Shown one piece after another: positions 43,950 through 52,642 of a stretch of 64,000 nucleotides of DNA (positions are counted from its first letter, which is position 1; each line of letters begins with the position of its first letter). The stretch lies in contig NZ_CAIT01000006.1 in NCBI RefSeq assembly GCF_000296815.2, positions 1,866,777 to 1,930,776 on the forward strand, in the 5' to 3' direction. Below the pieces are notes generated by a model that did not search any database, was not told the origin of the DNA, and worked only from the letters and a program-made list of their open reading frames with translations. Source of the stretch: Fibrisoma limi BUZ 3. Lineage in GTDB: Bacteria; Bacteroidota; Bacteroidia; Cytophagales; Spirosomataceae. The translations under genes and the position numbers were made by a program.

Positions 43950-46556
43950 ATGCTTTTTTGTACTTACCGACCGATTACAGCCTTTTTAGCTACCCTATTG
44001 GCCTGGCTGACGGCCTTTCAGGCACTGGCTCAGATCGACGTTACGTATCCGACGAACCGGATGGTCGTGCAACGCGACAACAACAACCAGGCAACCGTTC
44101 AGGTGGCAGGTAGCTTCTCGCAGGGCATTGATCGGGTCGAAGCCCGCGTGGTAGCCCGGGCTGCCGGACAGGGCACCAGCACTGACTGGGCTTCCATCCA
44201 GGTCAATCCGATCAACGGTCAGTTCAATGGCAATCTGGTGATAAAAGGCGGCTGGTACCAGCTCGAAGTACGTGGTCTGCGCAACGGGCAGGTTGTCGGC
44301 ACGGACGTAGTCGAACGGTTCGGCGTCGGTGAGGTATTTGCCATCTTAGGGCATTCCAACGCCCAGGGTAGTAGTTGTTATATTGACGGGGTCGACTATT
44401 GCCCCACCCGCGAAGGCGCTTCCGACGACCGCGTAACGATTGTGCCGCTGCACACCGACACACCGGATGGCGCAGCTACGTTTTACCAGTACGAACTCAC
44501 CGCCGACACGCGTTATCTGCCCGGTCTGGCGTTCGAAAAATTGCTTCAATACAATGGTCCTTCACCTTTTTCGAAAGTAGCGTGGCTCTGGGGCCGCATG
44601 GGCGATGTGCTGACCCAGCGGATTAATGTTCCGGTCCTTATCTACAACGCCGGATTTGGCGGCTCCAACATGGAGCACGTCTACAAATCGGCCTATGACA
44701 TTCCGTTTGAGCATGGTTTCATCCGGTACGATCTCCGGATGCCCTACGTGAATCTGCGCAACCTGATGAATCTCTACGTACCGTCAACGGGACTGCGGGC
44801 GGTGCTGATTCACCACGGCGAAAACGACCGCGGCAATCCCACCGACCTGATCGTTACACACCATTACGGCGTTATTGACAAGACTCGCCAGGAGTTTAAC
44901 CAGCCGAATCTGGGCTTCATCGTCGCCCTGTCGTCGTTTGTGTACGGTCCGTTCGATAACGTCCGGCAGGCACAGTCACAGGTGATCAATCGGGCCAACT
45001 ACAATACGTATCAGGGGCCCGACATTGACCAGATCACTTCGCGCGAAGATCGGCCGGACGGTCTGCACTTTTCCCCTGCCGGACAGGCCAAAGCGGGCGA
45101 AATCTGGGCCAACGCCATCACCGACGATATCCTCCGACGCATCCAGCCCATTCTGCCCCAGGCGCAGCCCATGGCCAGTATCGCGTGCGCCCCAACGGGT
45201 AACCAGCTCGTTCTGACCCAGCCTGATGGCTACGAATACGCCTGGAGCAACGGCAGCACTGACCGCAGCCAGACGGTAGGAGCCGGAACGTACTCGGCCC
45301 GGCTGCGCAACCCACAGAAACGTATTGTCTTTCCGCCCGCGGTAACGGTCCCCGCCGAAGTTCGCCCGGCCACGCCGAGTATCAGCCTCAGCGGCTCAGA
45401 AACATTCTGCAAAACGGGGAGCGTGACGCTGACATCCAACTACAACGGGGCTAACCTCTGGAACACCGGTGCCACCACCCAGTCAATCACCATCCCGTCG
45501 GCAGGAACGTACACGCTCAAAGCCCGGAACCCGGTATATGGTTGCCTCTCGGATGCCACCACCAGAACGGTGAGTGCGGGCGGAACAGACCTGGCTCTAT
45601 CCCTGCAGGCCAGCCGTCGGACCCCCGCCGTTGGCGACACCGTTACGTTCTTTCTGACCATCCGGAACGAAGGCGGCTGCGATGCAGGCAACGTAACGGT
45701 ACAGAACCGGCTACCGGCAAACCTCGCTTTTGTCTCGTCCAGCAACATGACGGCCGCCAATGGTATAGTCAGCGGCACCGTAGCCAACCTGCCGGCGGGC
45801 AATTCGATTGTTCGGCGGTACGTGGCCCGGTTAACCGCAGCGGGCAACTACGTCAACGCGGCCGAACTGACGGCTACGTCCGGTCCTGACCCCGACAGCC
45901 AGCCGAACTCCGGCACCGGCGATGGCCAGGACGACGCAGCCTCTACCCAGGTACGAACCCTTAGTTCGGAAGCGGCCGGTAACTTTAATTCGCCTAACCC
46001 GAACCAGACTCCGCTTCCGGCCGTGCAGAGCAACCAACCCACCCCGGACGCCAATAAAGCCGACCTGAGCCTGGTCATACAGGCCAGCCGATCAACGGTC
46101 AAGGTTGGTCAGCCCGTTACGTTTACGCTCACCGTCCGGAACCGGGGGGGGCAGACGGCTACCAATATCACCATCCGCGACGAGCTACCCGCCGGATTGC
46201 AATTTTCGTCGTCGGCGTCGGGGATGACGGCCAACGGAACCGTCGTGACCGGGTCCATAGCTCAGCTTGGTGCGGGTCAGGAAGCCAGCCTGTCGTTCGT
46301 AGCCAATGTAACCGGGGGCAGCACGCTCGTTAATGCGGCCCAGATCAGCGCAGCCGGCCAGCCCGACCCGGACAGCCAGCCCGGCAACGGCACAACCAAC
46401 GGCGAAGACGACACCGCGCAGGTCAGCCTGCGCGTAAATGGAGCTTCGTCGGGCGGACGCCTGGCCGCTACCGAAAGCAGCACGCAACCAGCCACTTCGC
46501 CCAAACCATCGGCTTCCGTTCAACACCGGTTCATGGGTCAGAAGCCAAATAAATAA
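43950..46556 (+). CDS. Secreted SGNH/sialate O-acetylesterase-like protein with two DUF11 domains
   Basis: 868 residues with a signal peptide (ending LAQ). Residues 30-125 are a beta domain. Residues 126-395 are an SGNH-type esterase: catalytic Ser136 in ILGHSNAQG, IYNAGFGGSN (block II), GEND at 290-293 (block III) and Asp370/His373 in DGLHFSPAG (block V). Two DUF11 repeats follow (about 550-670 and 705-825; LTIRNEGGCDAGNVTVQN, LTVRNRGGQTATNITIRD), separated by a Pro/Asn linker. Deacetylation of a glycan is likely. There is no recognisable T9SS signal at the C-terminus, unusual for such a protein in this group. Confidence 0.88.
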   Translation: MLFCTYRPITAFLATLLAWLTAFQALAQIDVTYPTNRMVVQRDNNNQATVQVAGSFSQGIDRVEARVVARAAGQGTSTDWASIQVNPINGQFNGNLVIKGGWYQLEVRGLRNGQVVGTDVVERFGVGEVFAILGHSNAQGSSCYIDGVDYCPTREGASDDRVTIVPLHTDTPDGAATFYQYELTADTRYLPGLAFEKLLQYNGPSPFSKVAWLWGRMGDVLTQRINVPVLIYNAGFGGSNMEHVYKSAYDIPFEHGFIRYDLRMPYVNLRNLMNLYVPSTGLRAVLIHHGENDRGNPTDLIVTHHYGVIDKTRQEFNQPNLGFIVALSSFVYGPFDNVRQAQSQVINRANYNTYQGPDIDQITSREDRPDGLHFSPAGQAKAGEIWANAITDDILRRIQPILPQAQPMASIACAPTGNQLVLTQPDGYEYAWSNGSTDRSQTVGAGTYSARLRNPQKRIVFPPAVTVPAEVRPATPSISLSGSETFCKTGSVTLTSNYNGANLWNTGATTQSITIPSAGTYTLKARNPVYGCLSDATTRTVSAGGTDLALSLQASRRTPAVGDTVTFFLTIRNEGGCDAGNVTVQNRLPANLAFVSSSNMTAANGIVSGTVANLPAGNSIVRRYVARLTAAGNYVNAAELTATSGPDPDSQPNSGTGDGQDDAASTQVRTLSSEAAGNFNSPNPNQTPLPAVQSNQPTPDANKADLSLVIQASRSTVKVGQPVTFTLTVRNRGGQTATNITIRDELPAGLQFSSSASGMTANGTVVTGSIAQLGAGQEASLSFVANVTGGSTLVNAAQISAAGQPDPDSQPGNGTTNGEDDTAQVSLRVNGASSGGRLAATESSTQPATSPKPSASVQHRFMGQKPNK

Positions 46557-46583
46557 GCCTGATTTGCAGAAAAGGATGCATAT

Positions 46584-46624
46584 TGCCGAACAAAGACGGT
46601 CGCAAACCGTATATTTGTTCGGCA
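46584..46624. promoter_or_regulatory. Long dyad covering the Anbu promoter
   Basis: TGCCGAACAAA (46584-46594) and TTTGTTCGGCA (46614-46624) are perfectly complementary, with ACGGT/ACCGT nested inside. The right arm overlaps the -7 box TATATTTG (46610-46617). It could be an operator, or a hairpin terminating the upstream gene (stop at 46556); there is no T tract, so an operator is preferred. Confidence 0.5.
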
Positions 46625-46650
46625 TACAACCTGCATTCCCACTGTACAGG

Positions 46651-47385
46651 ATGACGTATTGTTTAGGCATCAAGGTAGCGTCGGGCTTAGTCGCCATCGC
46701 CGACACGCGCCTTACTTCCGGCACTGAGGTTTCCTCAAATCGCAAGATTTCGGTTCATGAAGTCGAAAATCATTCCCTCTTTATTATGACCTCGGGCCTG
46801 CGGTCCGTACGCGACAAGGCCATTACATACTTTCGGGAAGTTATCGCCGAGCAGGACCGCTCGTTTAACAAGCTATACAAAGCCGTTAATGCGTTTGGCG
46901 AACAGGTCAAGCGGGTAGCGCAGGAAGACAAAGAATCACTTACGGCCAGTGGGTTGAACTTCAACCTGAATGCCATCGTTGGCGGGCAGCTTGAAGACGA
47001 CGCCGAGCACAAGCTGTATCTGCTGTATCCGGAAGGCAACTGGGTCGAAGTCGATCATGGCGCCCCCTTCAAGATAATTGGCAACTCAGGCTACGGCAAA
47101 CCCCTGCTGTTCCGGAATCTATCTTACGAAACCAGTCTGCAGGAAGCGCTGAAAATCGGCTTTCTGGCGTTCGATGCCACGCGGGTCAGCGCCAACGACG
47201 TCGATTATCCGCTTGATGTGGTCATTTACCCGAAAAACAGCTTCCACATGACCGAATATCGCCTGGAAAAAGACGACATGGATGAAGTGTCGCACCAGTG
47301 GAGCGCCCTGCTGAGCAATTCCGTTCGGAAACTTCCGACCTACTGGATGGACCCAATCTTCGAGAAAATGCGTTCGGTCAGGTAG
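46651..47385 (+). CDS. Anbu-type proteasome-like peptidase
   Basis: 244 residues from the ATG at 46651, supported by a perfect -7 box at 46610-46617. Met1 is followed directly by Thr2 (MTYCLGI), the expected N-terminal nucleophile once Met is removed. Asp18 (IADTRL) and Lys32 (SNRKISV) complete the proteasome-type active site. It fits the COG3484 family known as Anbu, a bacterial homologue of proteasome beta subunits that assembles into rings or helices. Natural substrates are unknown. The gene is followed after 27 bases by a transglutaminase-like protein, the usual Anbu neighbour; the other common partners (circularly permuted ATP-grasp and alpha-E proteins) are not in this window. Confidence 0.88.
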   Translation: MTYCLGIKVASGLVAIADTRLTSGTEVSSNRKISVHEVENHSLFIMTSGLRSVRDKAITYFREVIAEQDRSFNKLYKAVNAFGEQVKRVAQEDKESLTASGLNFNLNAIVGGQLEDDAEHKLYLLYPEGNWVEVDHGAPFKIIGNSGYGKPLLFRNLSYETSLQEALKIGFLAFDATRVSANDVDYPLDVVIYPKNSFHMTEYRLEKDDMDEVSHQWSALLSNSVRKLPTYWMDPIFEKMRSVR

Positions 47386-47412
47386 TACAACCTGCCTTTC
47401 CTGGCTCTTTCC

Positions 47413-48270
47413 ATGCAGCTCTACGTTCGGCATACCTCAGCATATACCTACGACCAGCCGGTTGGATTAAAGCCCCATACGCTTTACCTCTACCCCCGTC
47501 CGTACCCGCATCAGCGGCTGCTTCGCTACGAACTGACCATCGATCCGACGCCTACGCAGATCGTACGCAATGTCGACGTAGAAAGCAACGTGCAGCAGGT
47601 CGTTTATTTTGCCGGTCAGACCCAGCACCTGAACGTAACGATGGAAATGGAGATTGAGTCGAGCGAATTTAACTCGCTCAATTTCATTTTTTTTCCGCAC
47701 GAAGCGCACCGGGTACCATTCGTGTACCCCGAAGCCATCCGGGAACTGCTGCTTCCGTACCTGAGCGGCACTAATCCCAGTGCGCTGGTCGACGAATGGG
47801 CGCGGAGTCTGGTTGACGAAGCGAATGGTGATACGGTCGACTTTCTGCTGCGGCTCAACCGGAATATCCGCCAGTTCCGCTATGAAGTTCGTCCCGAAGG
47901 CCCTCCGTTTGCACCCGAACATACCCTGGTGAACCGAACGGGTTCCTGCCGTGACTATACGACCCTGTTCATGGCAGCCTGCCGGAGCCTGGGTATTGCC
48001 GCCCGGTTTGTGAGCGGCTACCTGTCGGGCAATCCGCAGCAGGAGCATCAGCTTCATGCCTGGGCCGAAGTGTACCTGCCGGGCGCCGGCTGGCGGGGCT
48101 TTGACCCAACAGAAAACGAATTAATCGGCAACCGGCATATTTTTCTGACCTCAACGGCCAAGCCCGAACTGGCCGCTCCCATCAGCGGCACGTTTACAGG
48201 TAAAGCCCAGTCCACCTTCCGGGCCGAGTTACTGATCAATAACGGGCAGGTGCCTAATTTCAGCCACTAA
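47413..48270 (+). CDS. Transglutaminase-like protein with Bact_transglu_N domain
   Basis: 285 residues, no signal peptide. The N-terminal domain (1-95) is the beta-rich Bact_transglu_N module (TSAYTYDQPVGLKPHTLYLYP). The papain-like core has Cys179 (RTGSCRDYT), His215 (HAWAEVYLP) and Asp231 (GFDPTEN), a complete triad. Members of this family are co-encoded with Anbu in many bacteria and may act on or cut peptides or cross-links made in that pathway. The next gene, glmM, has its own promoter after a terminator, so Anbu and this protein form a two-gene operon. Confidence 0.92.
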   Translation: MQLYVRHTSAYTYDQPVGLKPHTLYLYPRPYPHQRLLRYELTIDPTPTQIVRNVDVESNVQQVVYFAGQTQHLNVTMEMEIESSEFNSLNFIFFPHEAHRVPFVYPEAIRELLLPYLSGTNPSALVDEWARSLVDEANGDTVDFLLRLNRNIRQFRYEVRPEGPPFAPEHTLVNRTGSCRDYTTLFMAACRSLGIAARFVSGYLSGNPQQEHQLHAWAEVYLPGAGWRGFDPTENELIGNRHIFLTSTAKPELAAPISGTFTGKAQSTFRAELLINNGQVPNFSH

Positions 48271-48321
48271 GTATACTGGCGTTTCCGTTTATATAATCGA
48301 CAGGGGCTTTGGTTTACAAAC

Positions 48322-48370
48322 GGGGCTATTACCGCTTGTTTTGGCAAACGCAGCCCCAACATCTTTTTTT
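48322..48370 (+). terminator. Intrinsic terminator after the Anbu-transglutaminase pair
   Basis: GGGGCT (48322-48327) pairs with AGCCCC (48352-48357), with an inner GTTT/AAAC helix, and is followed by TCTTTTTTT to 48370. Confidence 0.7.
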
Positions 48371-48412
48371 AAATGGCCTACTGTCGACTGGCTACAGACA
48401 GCTATCTTTGCA

Positions 48413-48420
48413 GGCTAACA
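48413..48420 (+). promoter_or_regulatory. -7 promoter box TATCTTTG of glmM
   Basis: Perfect TAnnTTTG, 28 bases before the GTG start at 48448. It rules out the in-frame ATG at 48373 as the start of glmM. Confidence 0.6.
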
Positions 48421-48447
48421 TCTGGTACACATTCTGAACCCATCAGC

Positions 48448-49857
48448 GTGGCATTAATTAAGTCTATTTCCGGGATTCGAGGAACGATTGGAGGGCGCAG
48501 CGGAGAAGCATTGACGCCCTTGGATGCGGTCAAATTTACGGCGGCTTTCGGGCAGTGGCTCCGGCAGCGAAACGCCCAGAGCAAAACGGTAGTGATCGGC
48601 CGCGACGGACGGTTGTCGGGCGATATGATTTCCCGGCTTGTGTCAGCTACGTTACAGGGCATGGGCCTTGATGTAATTGACCTGGGGTTGTCCACAACCC
48701 CCACGGTTGAACTGGCTGTTCCGGGCGAAGGCGCTGCGGGAGGTATTATTCTGACCGCCAGCCATAACCCCATTCAATGGAATGCGCTCAAACTGCTGAA
48801 CGAAGAGGGCGAATTTATTTCGGCCGACGACGGTGCCGACCTGCTGGCTCTTGCAGAAGCCGAGGCATTTGATTTTGCGGAGGTTCGGAAACTGGGCAGC
48901 TACCGGCAGGATGCGACCTGGCTTCAGAAGCACATTGACCAGATTCTGGCTCTGCCGCTGGTTGACCGCAACGCCATTGCCGCCCGTAATTTCCGAGTGG
49001 TGGTCGATGCCGTTAATTCTACAGGTGGCCTGGCCGTACCGATGCTGCTGGAAGCCCTCGGTGTCGAGCAGATCACGAAACTACATTGCGAACCCACCGG
49101 CCAGTTTGCTCACAACCCCGAACCACTGCCCGAAAACCTCCGCGACATCATCAAGGAGATTGAAAAAGGGGGTTCAGATCTGGGAATTGTTGTCGACCCC
49201 GACGTTGACCGTCTGGCCCTGATTTGCGAAGATGGTTCGCCGTTTGGAGAAGAATACACCTTGGTCGCCGTGGCTGACTACGTGCTACGAAATCGACCAC
49301 AGGATGCCCAGCCGGGCAATACGGTATCGAATCTGTCCTCGACGGTGGCCCTGCGCGACGTTACGAAGAAATACGGCGGCCAGCATTTTGCGTCGGCAGT
49401 GGGCGAGGTGAACGTAGTGGAGATGATGAAGGACCGACAGGCAGTGATCGGTGGCGAAGGCAATGGCGGTATCATCTACCCCGATTTGCACTACGGCCGC
49501 GACGCTCTGGTAGGTATTGCGTTGTTTCTGAGCCATCTGGCCCGTTTCGGTAAGTCGGCATCCATGCTGCGCCGGACGTACCCGAACTACTACATCTCGA
49601 AGAACAAGATTGAACTAACCCCCGACATCAACGTGGATGCCGTACTGGAGCGGATTCAGGCGCGGTATGCCCGTAACCCGATCAACACCATTGACGGCGT
49701 CAAGATCGAGTTCGATAAAGAGTGGGTGCACCTGCGTAAATCCAACACCGAGCCGATCATCCGGATCTACTCCGAGTCAGATACGCTGGCGACGGCCGAA
49801 CACCTCGCCGGTAAAATCATTGCGGACATTAAGGAAGTCCTCGCCGAAAAGCGATAA
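48448..49857 (+). CDS. glmM: Phosphoglucosamine mutase
   Basis: 469 residues from a GTG, chosen because a -7 box lies at 48413-48420 and the family begins with IKSISGIRGTIGG. Phosphoserine Ser105 lies in TASHNPIQWN, the magnesium site is Asp250/252/254 (VVDPDVDRLAL), and the sugar-binding GGEGNGG and phosphate-binding RKSNTEPIIRIY motifs are present. It converts glucosamine-6-phosphate to glucosamine-1-phosphate for UDP-GlcNAc, hence peptidoglycan and LPS. A single gene with its own promoter and a strong terminator. Confidence 0.93.
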   Translation: MALIKSISGIRGTIGGRSGEALTPLDAVKFTAAFGQWLRQRNAQSKTVVIGRDGRLSGDMISRLVSATLQGMGLDVIDLGLSTTPTVELAVPGEGAAGGIILTASHNPIQWNALKLLNEEGEFISADDGADLLALAEAEAFDFAEVRKLGSYRQDATWLQKHIDQILALPLVDRNAIAARNFRVVVDAVNSTGGLAVPMLLEALGVEQITKLHCEPTGQFAHNPEPLPENLRDIIKEIEKGGSDLGIVVDPDVDRLALICEDGSPFGEEYTLVAVADYVLRNRPQDAQPGNTVSNLSSTVALRDVTKKYGGQHFASAVGEVNVVEMMKDRQAVIGGEGNGGIIYPDLHYGRDALVGIALFLSHLARFGKSASMLRRTYPNYYISKNKIELTPDINVDAVLERIQARYARNPINTIDGVKIEFDKEWVHLRKSNTEPIIRIYSESDTLATAEHLAGKIIADIKEVLAEKR

Positions 49858-49880
49858 GCCTCATAGCATAGATTCGTAGC

Positions 49881-49920
49881 GACACGGCCAGCTTACTGTT
49901 GTAAGCTGGCCGTGTCCGTT
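49881..49920 (+). terminator. Intrinsic terminator of glmM
   Basis: Perfect 16-bp stem, GACACGGCCAGCTTAC (49881-49896) with GTAAGCTGGCCGTGTC (49901-49916), four-base loop, then CGTTTT. Confidence 0.88.
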
Positions 49921-50027
49921 TTACCATGTCTGCTTTCCAGGCGTTTCCGTTCCCTCAACGCTTTTCGACTTACTCGTCAGAATCGTTTATCTTCCGAAGA
50001 TCATCAGGCGGTTACGTATTCGAAAGC

Positions 50028-51008
50028 ATGGGCCAGCAACTTCTCGACGTATTGAAACGTGTAGTCACGATCTTTGTTCTGCTCCTGCAAATAGCGGTTG
50101 TCGGGGCCATAACCTGGTTCCTCTGGATCGTATACAACGATACCAGACTCCAGAGCCGCTTCGAGCGTGAAGGCCGGTCCATCCGGGTGCACATTGACGA
50201 TGTCAGTTATGCACAGCGTTCCTGGAAGGATTTTCTGGGCAACAGCGTCTACATTACGTTCCACTACAACCAGAACCACTATCAGGCCCGCTACGTACAG
50301 GATACGTCTTATGTCAGTCGTGGCGCTTACACTACACTACTCTATCTGGCTGACCTTGATAGCTTCCGGCAGCCAGACCCGGAGCCACCTCACCCCCGAA
50401 TGCATCGTACCTCACGGTTGGTAAAATGGACCGTTGTAAACGATGTTACGACCGAAAATAAGGTGCTGGGCGGATTGATCGTAGCGGCTTCCGTTCTGTT
50501 TTTCCTGAGCGTAAGCCTGATCAACTACCTTGTTCCGGTGCCCCTGCTGCAAACTATCGGTAAAGGTATTGTTGTGGTTGCCTGGGTCGGACTGAGTGTT
50601 TTCCTAACGTATGATACCGTTGAGCAGTACAACTACTGGAACCGGCTTCGTTCGGGTGGGCAGCCCGCGCAGGTTACTATTCTCAGCACCGACAAAGTCT
50701 CGAAAAGTGGCGGGCGAAGCCGGCATGGACGAAGTTCGTTCAGAACCTATTCGTACCGGGCAACTGTTCGATTTCAACGCCAGGAACGCGTTATAGCAAT
50801 CAGCGAAGATGATTACGAAACGGCCCGGGCGGGCGATCGCCTGAACGTTGTCTACAACCCGGCTTTGGATGATCTGATGCCGGCTGGGTATTCCCTGCCG
50901 ATGGATGAGTACCTGGTACCAGTATTTGTCTGGGGTATGCTCCTCGTCGGGCTGTGGCTCTACACCAGCCGGTCGAAGCGGAGGCAAGTATCTGCTGCCA
51001 GGGCATAG
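50028..51008 (+). CDS. DUF3592-like membrane protein
   Basis: 326 residues from the ATG at 50028; the frame is open further upstream but lacks coding character. One membrane segment is near the start (VVTIFVLLLQIAVVGAITW), two are near residues 150-210 and one is at the C-terminus. The soluble stretches (SIRVHIDDVSYAQRSWKDF and AQVTILSTDKVSKSGG) resemble the DUF3592 beta-domain, seen twice. The role is unknown. A single gene following the glmM terminator. Confidence 0.75.
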   Translation: MGQQLLDVLKRVVTIFVLLLQIAVVGAITWFLWIVYNDTRLQSRFEREGRSIRVHIDDVSYAQRSWKDFLGNSVYITFHYNQNHYQARYVQDTSYVSRGAYTTLLYLADLDSFRQPDPEPPHPRMHRTSRLVKWTVVNDVTTENKVLGGLIVAASVLFFLSVSLINYLVPVPLLQTIGKGIVVVAWVGLSVFLTYDTVEQYNYWNRLRSGGQPAQVTILSTDKVSKSGGRSRHGRSSFRTYSYRATVRFQRQERVIAISEDDYETARAGDRLNVVYNPALDDLMPAGYSLPMDEYLVPVFVWGMLLVGLWLYTSRSKRRQVSAARA

Positions 51009-51089
51009 TAGATTTACCCGATTATGCCTTTTCTTTGTCGTGCTATAACGCCGGAACCGTTCGGCATGTCAACCCATTTATCTGCCCGC

Positions 51090-52079
51090 ATGACTCGCTC
51101 CTTTTTCACCCTTTGCCTGTTTGCTATTCTGCTTCCCTTGTCTTTATCCGCTCAGTCAACCGCGTCAAAAGCGACTTCTGGCAATCCGATTTTCCCCGGC
51201 TGGTACGCCGATCCGGAAGGTACGATTTTCAAGAAAACCTATTGGGTGTACCCTACGTTCTCGGCACCCTATAACCAGCAGGTGTTCATGGACGCGTTTT
51301 CGTCGACCGACCTGATTAACTGGACAAAGCACCAACGTATCATCGACACAACGGCGGTCAAATGGGCTAAGCGCGCCATGTGGGCACCGGCCGTTGTTGA
51401 AAAGGCGGGCAAGTATTACCTCTTCTTTGGTGCCAATGACATCCAGAGCAACAAGGAGTTAGGTGGGATTGGCGTGGCCGTGGCCGACAACCCCGCCGGA
51501 CCGTTCAAAGATCTGTTGGGAAAGCCGCTCATCGGCCAGTTTCACAACGGCGCACAACCCATCGATCAGTTTGTTTTCCGCGATAAAGACGGGCAGTACT
51601 ACCTCATCTACGGCGGCTGGCGGCACTGCAACATTGCCCGGCTGAAAGACGACTTTACGGGCGTCGTGCCGTTTCCGGATGGGACCACCTTTAAGGAAAT
51701 TACCCCGCAAGGCTACGTCGAAGGCCCAATCATGTTCATTCGCAACGGTAAGTATTACTTCATGTGGTCGGAGGGCGGCTGGACAGGCCCCAACTATTCG
51801 GTCGCCTATGCGGTGGCCGACTCCCCCTTCGGTCCTTTTGAGCGGGTCGGTAAGATTCTGCAACAGGACCCCAAGGTAGCCACCGGCGCCGGCCACCATT
51901 CGGTAGTTCAAGTGCCCGGTACCGACGAATGGTACATCTTCTACCACCGGCGACCACTGACCGAAACCGACGGCAACCACCGCGAAACCTGCATCGAACA
52001 CATGTATTTCGACGAGAACGGCGCGATCAAACCCGTGAAACTGACCGTAGAGGGGGTCAGGAAACGGACGTTGAACTAA
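51090..52079 (+). CDS. Glycoside hydrolase family 43, exported
   Basis: 329 residues from the ATG at 51090, which gives a signal peptide (ending LSAQ); earlier in-frame ATGs at 51024 and 51066 are possible. The five-bladed propeller has the three catalytic acids of GH43: Asp41 (YADPEG), Asp159 (AQPIDQFVF, pKa modulator) and Glu211 (GYVEGPIMF). GH43 enzymes act on arabinans, xylans or galactans; the short single-domain form gives no further clue. It is separated from a convergent VOC gene by a palindromic element. Confidence 0.92.
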   Translation: MTRSFFTLCLFAILLPLSLSAQSTASKATSGNPIFPGWYADPEGTIFKKTYWVYPTFSAPYNQQVFMDAFSSTDLINWTKHQRIIDTTAVKWAKRAMWAPAVVEKAGKYYLFFGANDIQSNKELGGIGVAVADNPAGPFKDLLGKPLIGQFHNGAQPIDQFVFRDKDGQYYLIYGGWRHCNIARLKDDFTGVVPFPDGTTFKEITPQGYVEGPIMFIRNGKYYFMWSEGGWTGPNYSVAYAVADSPFGPFERVGKILQQDPKVATGAGHHSVVQVPGTDEWYIFYHRRPLTETDGNHRETCIEHMYFDENGAIKPVKLTVEGVRKRTLN

Positions 52080-52087
52080 TACGAGTT

Positions 52088-52195
52088 TCACCCCAAACCC
52101 CTGAAGGGGCTTAGCTCCGCCACTTCAAGATTCTAACATTAGCAACGCTAAGCCCCTTCAGGGGTTTGGGGTGAGACGCAAAAGCTATTCTGAAG
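52088..52195 (-). repeat. Dispersed palindromic element, copy 2
   Basis: Perfect 28-bp inverted repeat, 52088-52115 and 52147-52174 (TCACCCCAAACCCCTGAAGG in the left arm), plus a conserved flank ending at 52195 that reads CTTCAGAATAGCTTTTGCG on the minus strand. Flank, arms and loop match copy 1 at 17595-17707. It lies between the convergent GH43 and VOC genes and can also terminate both. Confidence 0.8.
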
Positions 52196-52203
52196 GGATA
52201 TAT

Positions 52204-52554
52204 CTACTCCGACCAGACGGCCAGTTCGTTCCCGTTCGGATCGGTGAAGTGAAACCGTCGGCCACCGGGAAAGGAGAAGATTGCCTGTGTGATCGCTCCG
52301 CCCGCGGCCCGTACGGCCGACTCAACCGCTTCGAGGTCAGTCGCGTACATGACGACCAATGGCTGCGTGGCCTTCAGGTCGTCTGCTTTGTAGAAACCGC
52401 CGGCTATCCGGCCGTCCGAAAAGCTGGTGTACTCTGGTCCGTAATCCTCAAACTGCCAGCCGAAAACAGTCTGGTAAAAATGCTGGGTGGCGGGTAGGTC
52501 AGCCGCCGGAAATTCAATGTAGTCGATACGAAGGTTCTGTTCGGGTGCGCTCAT
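52204..52554 (-). CDS. VOC-family (glyoxalase/bleomycin-resistance-like) protein
   Basis: 116 residues from the ATG at 52554 (a TTG two codons earlier is possible). Two beta-alpha-beta-beta-beta modules are visible: YIEFPAADLPATQHFYQTVFGWQFEDYGPEY and the C-terminal FSFPGGRRFHFTDPNGNELAVWSE. The pattern fits small dimeric VOC proteins of the lactoylglutathione-lyase-like group. Substrate unknown. It is followed on the same strand by the palindromic element and preceded by an AraC gene. Confidence 0.9.
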   Translation of the reverse strand: MSAPEQNLRIDYIEFPAADLPATQHFYQTVFGWQFEDYGPEYTSFSDGRIAGGFYKADDLKATQPLVVMYATDLEAVESAVRAAGGAITQAIFSFPGGRRFHFTDPNGNELAVWSE

Positions 52555-52642
52555 GAACAATGTTGGTTAGTGGCTACAAAGATGCCCAACCCGCCCGACA
52601 GTTATTTTGTAAAAATGCGACACAACGCAAAACAGCCCGCAA

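Noticed and set aside
47467-48057. A 196-codon frame antisense to the transglutaminase gene.
   Set aside because: The sense gene has the full Cys-His-Asp triad; the antisense frame has no features of its own.
48373-48447. A longer, ATG-initiated glmM.
   Set aside because: It contains the -7 box and has no similarity to the family; the GTG at 48448 fits.
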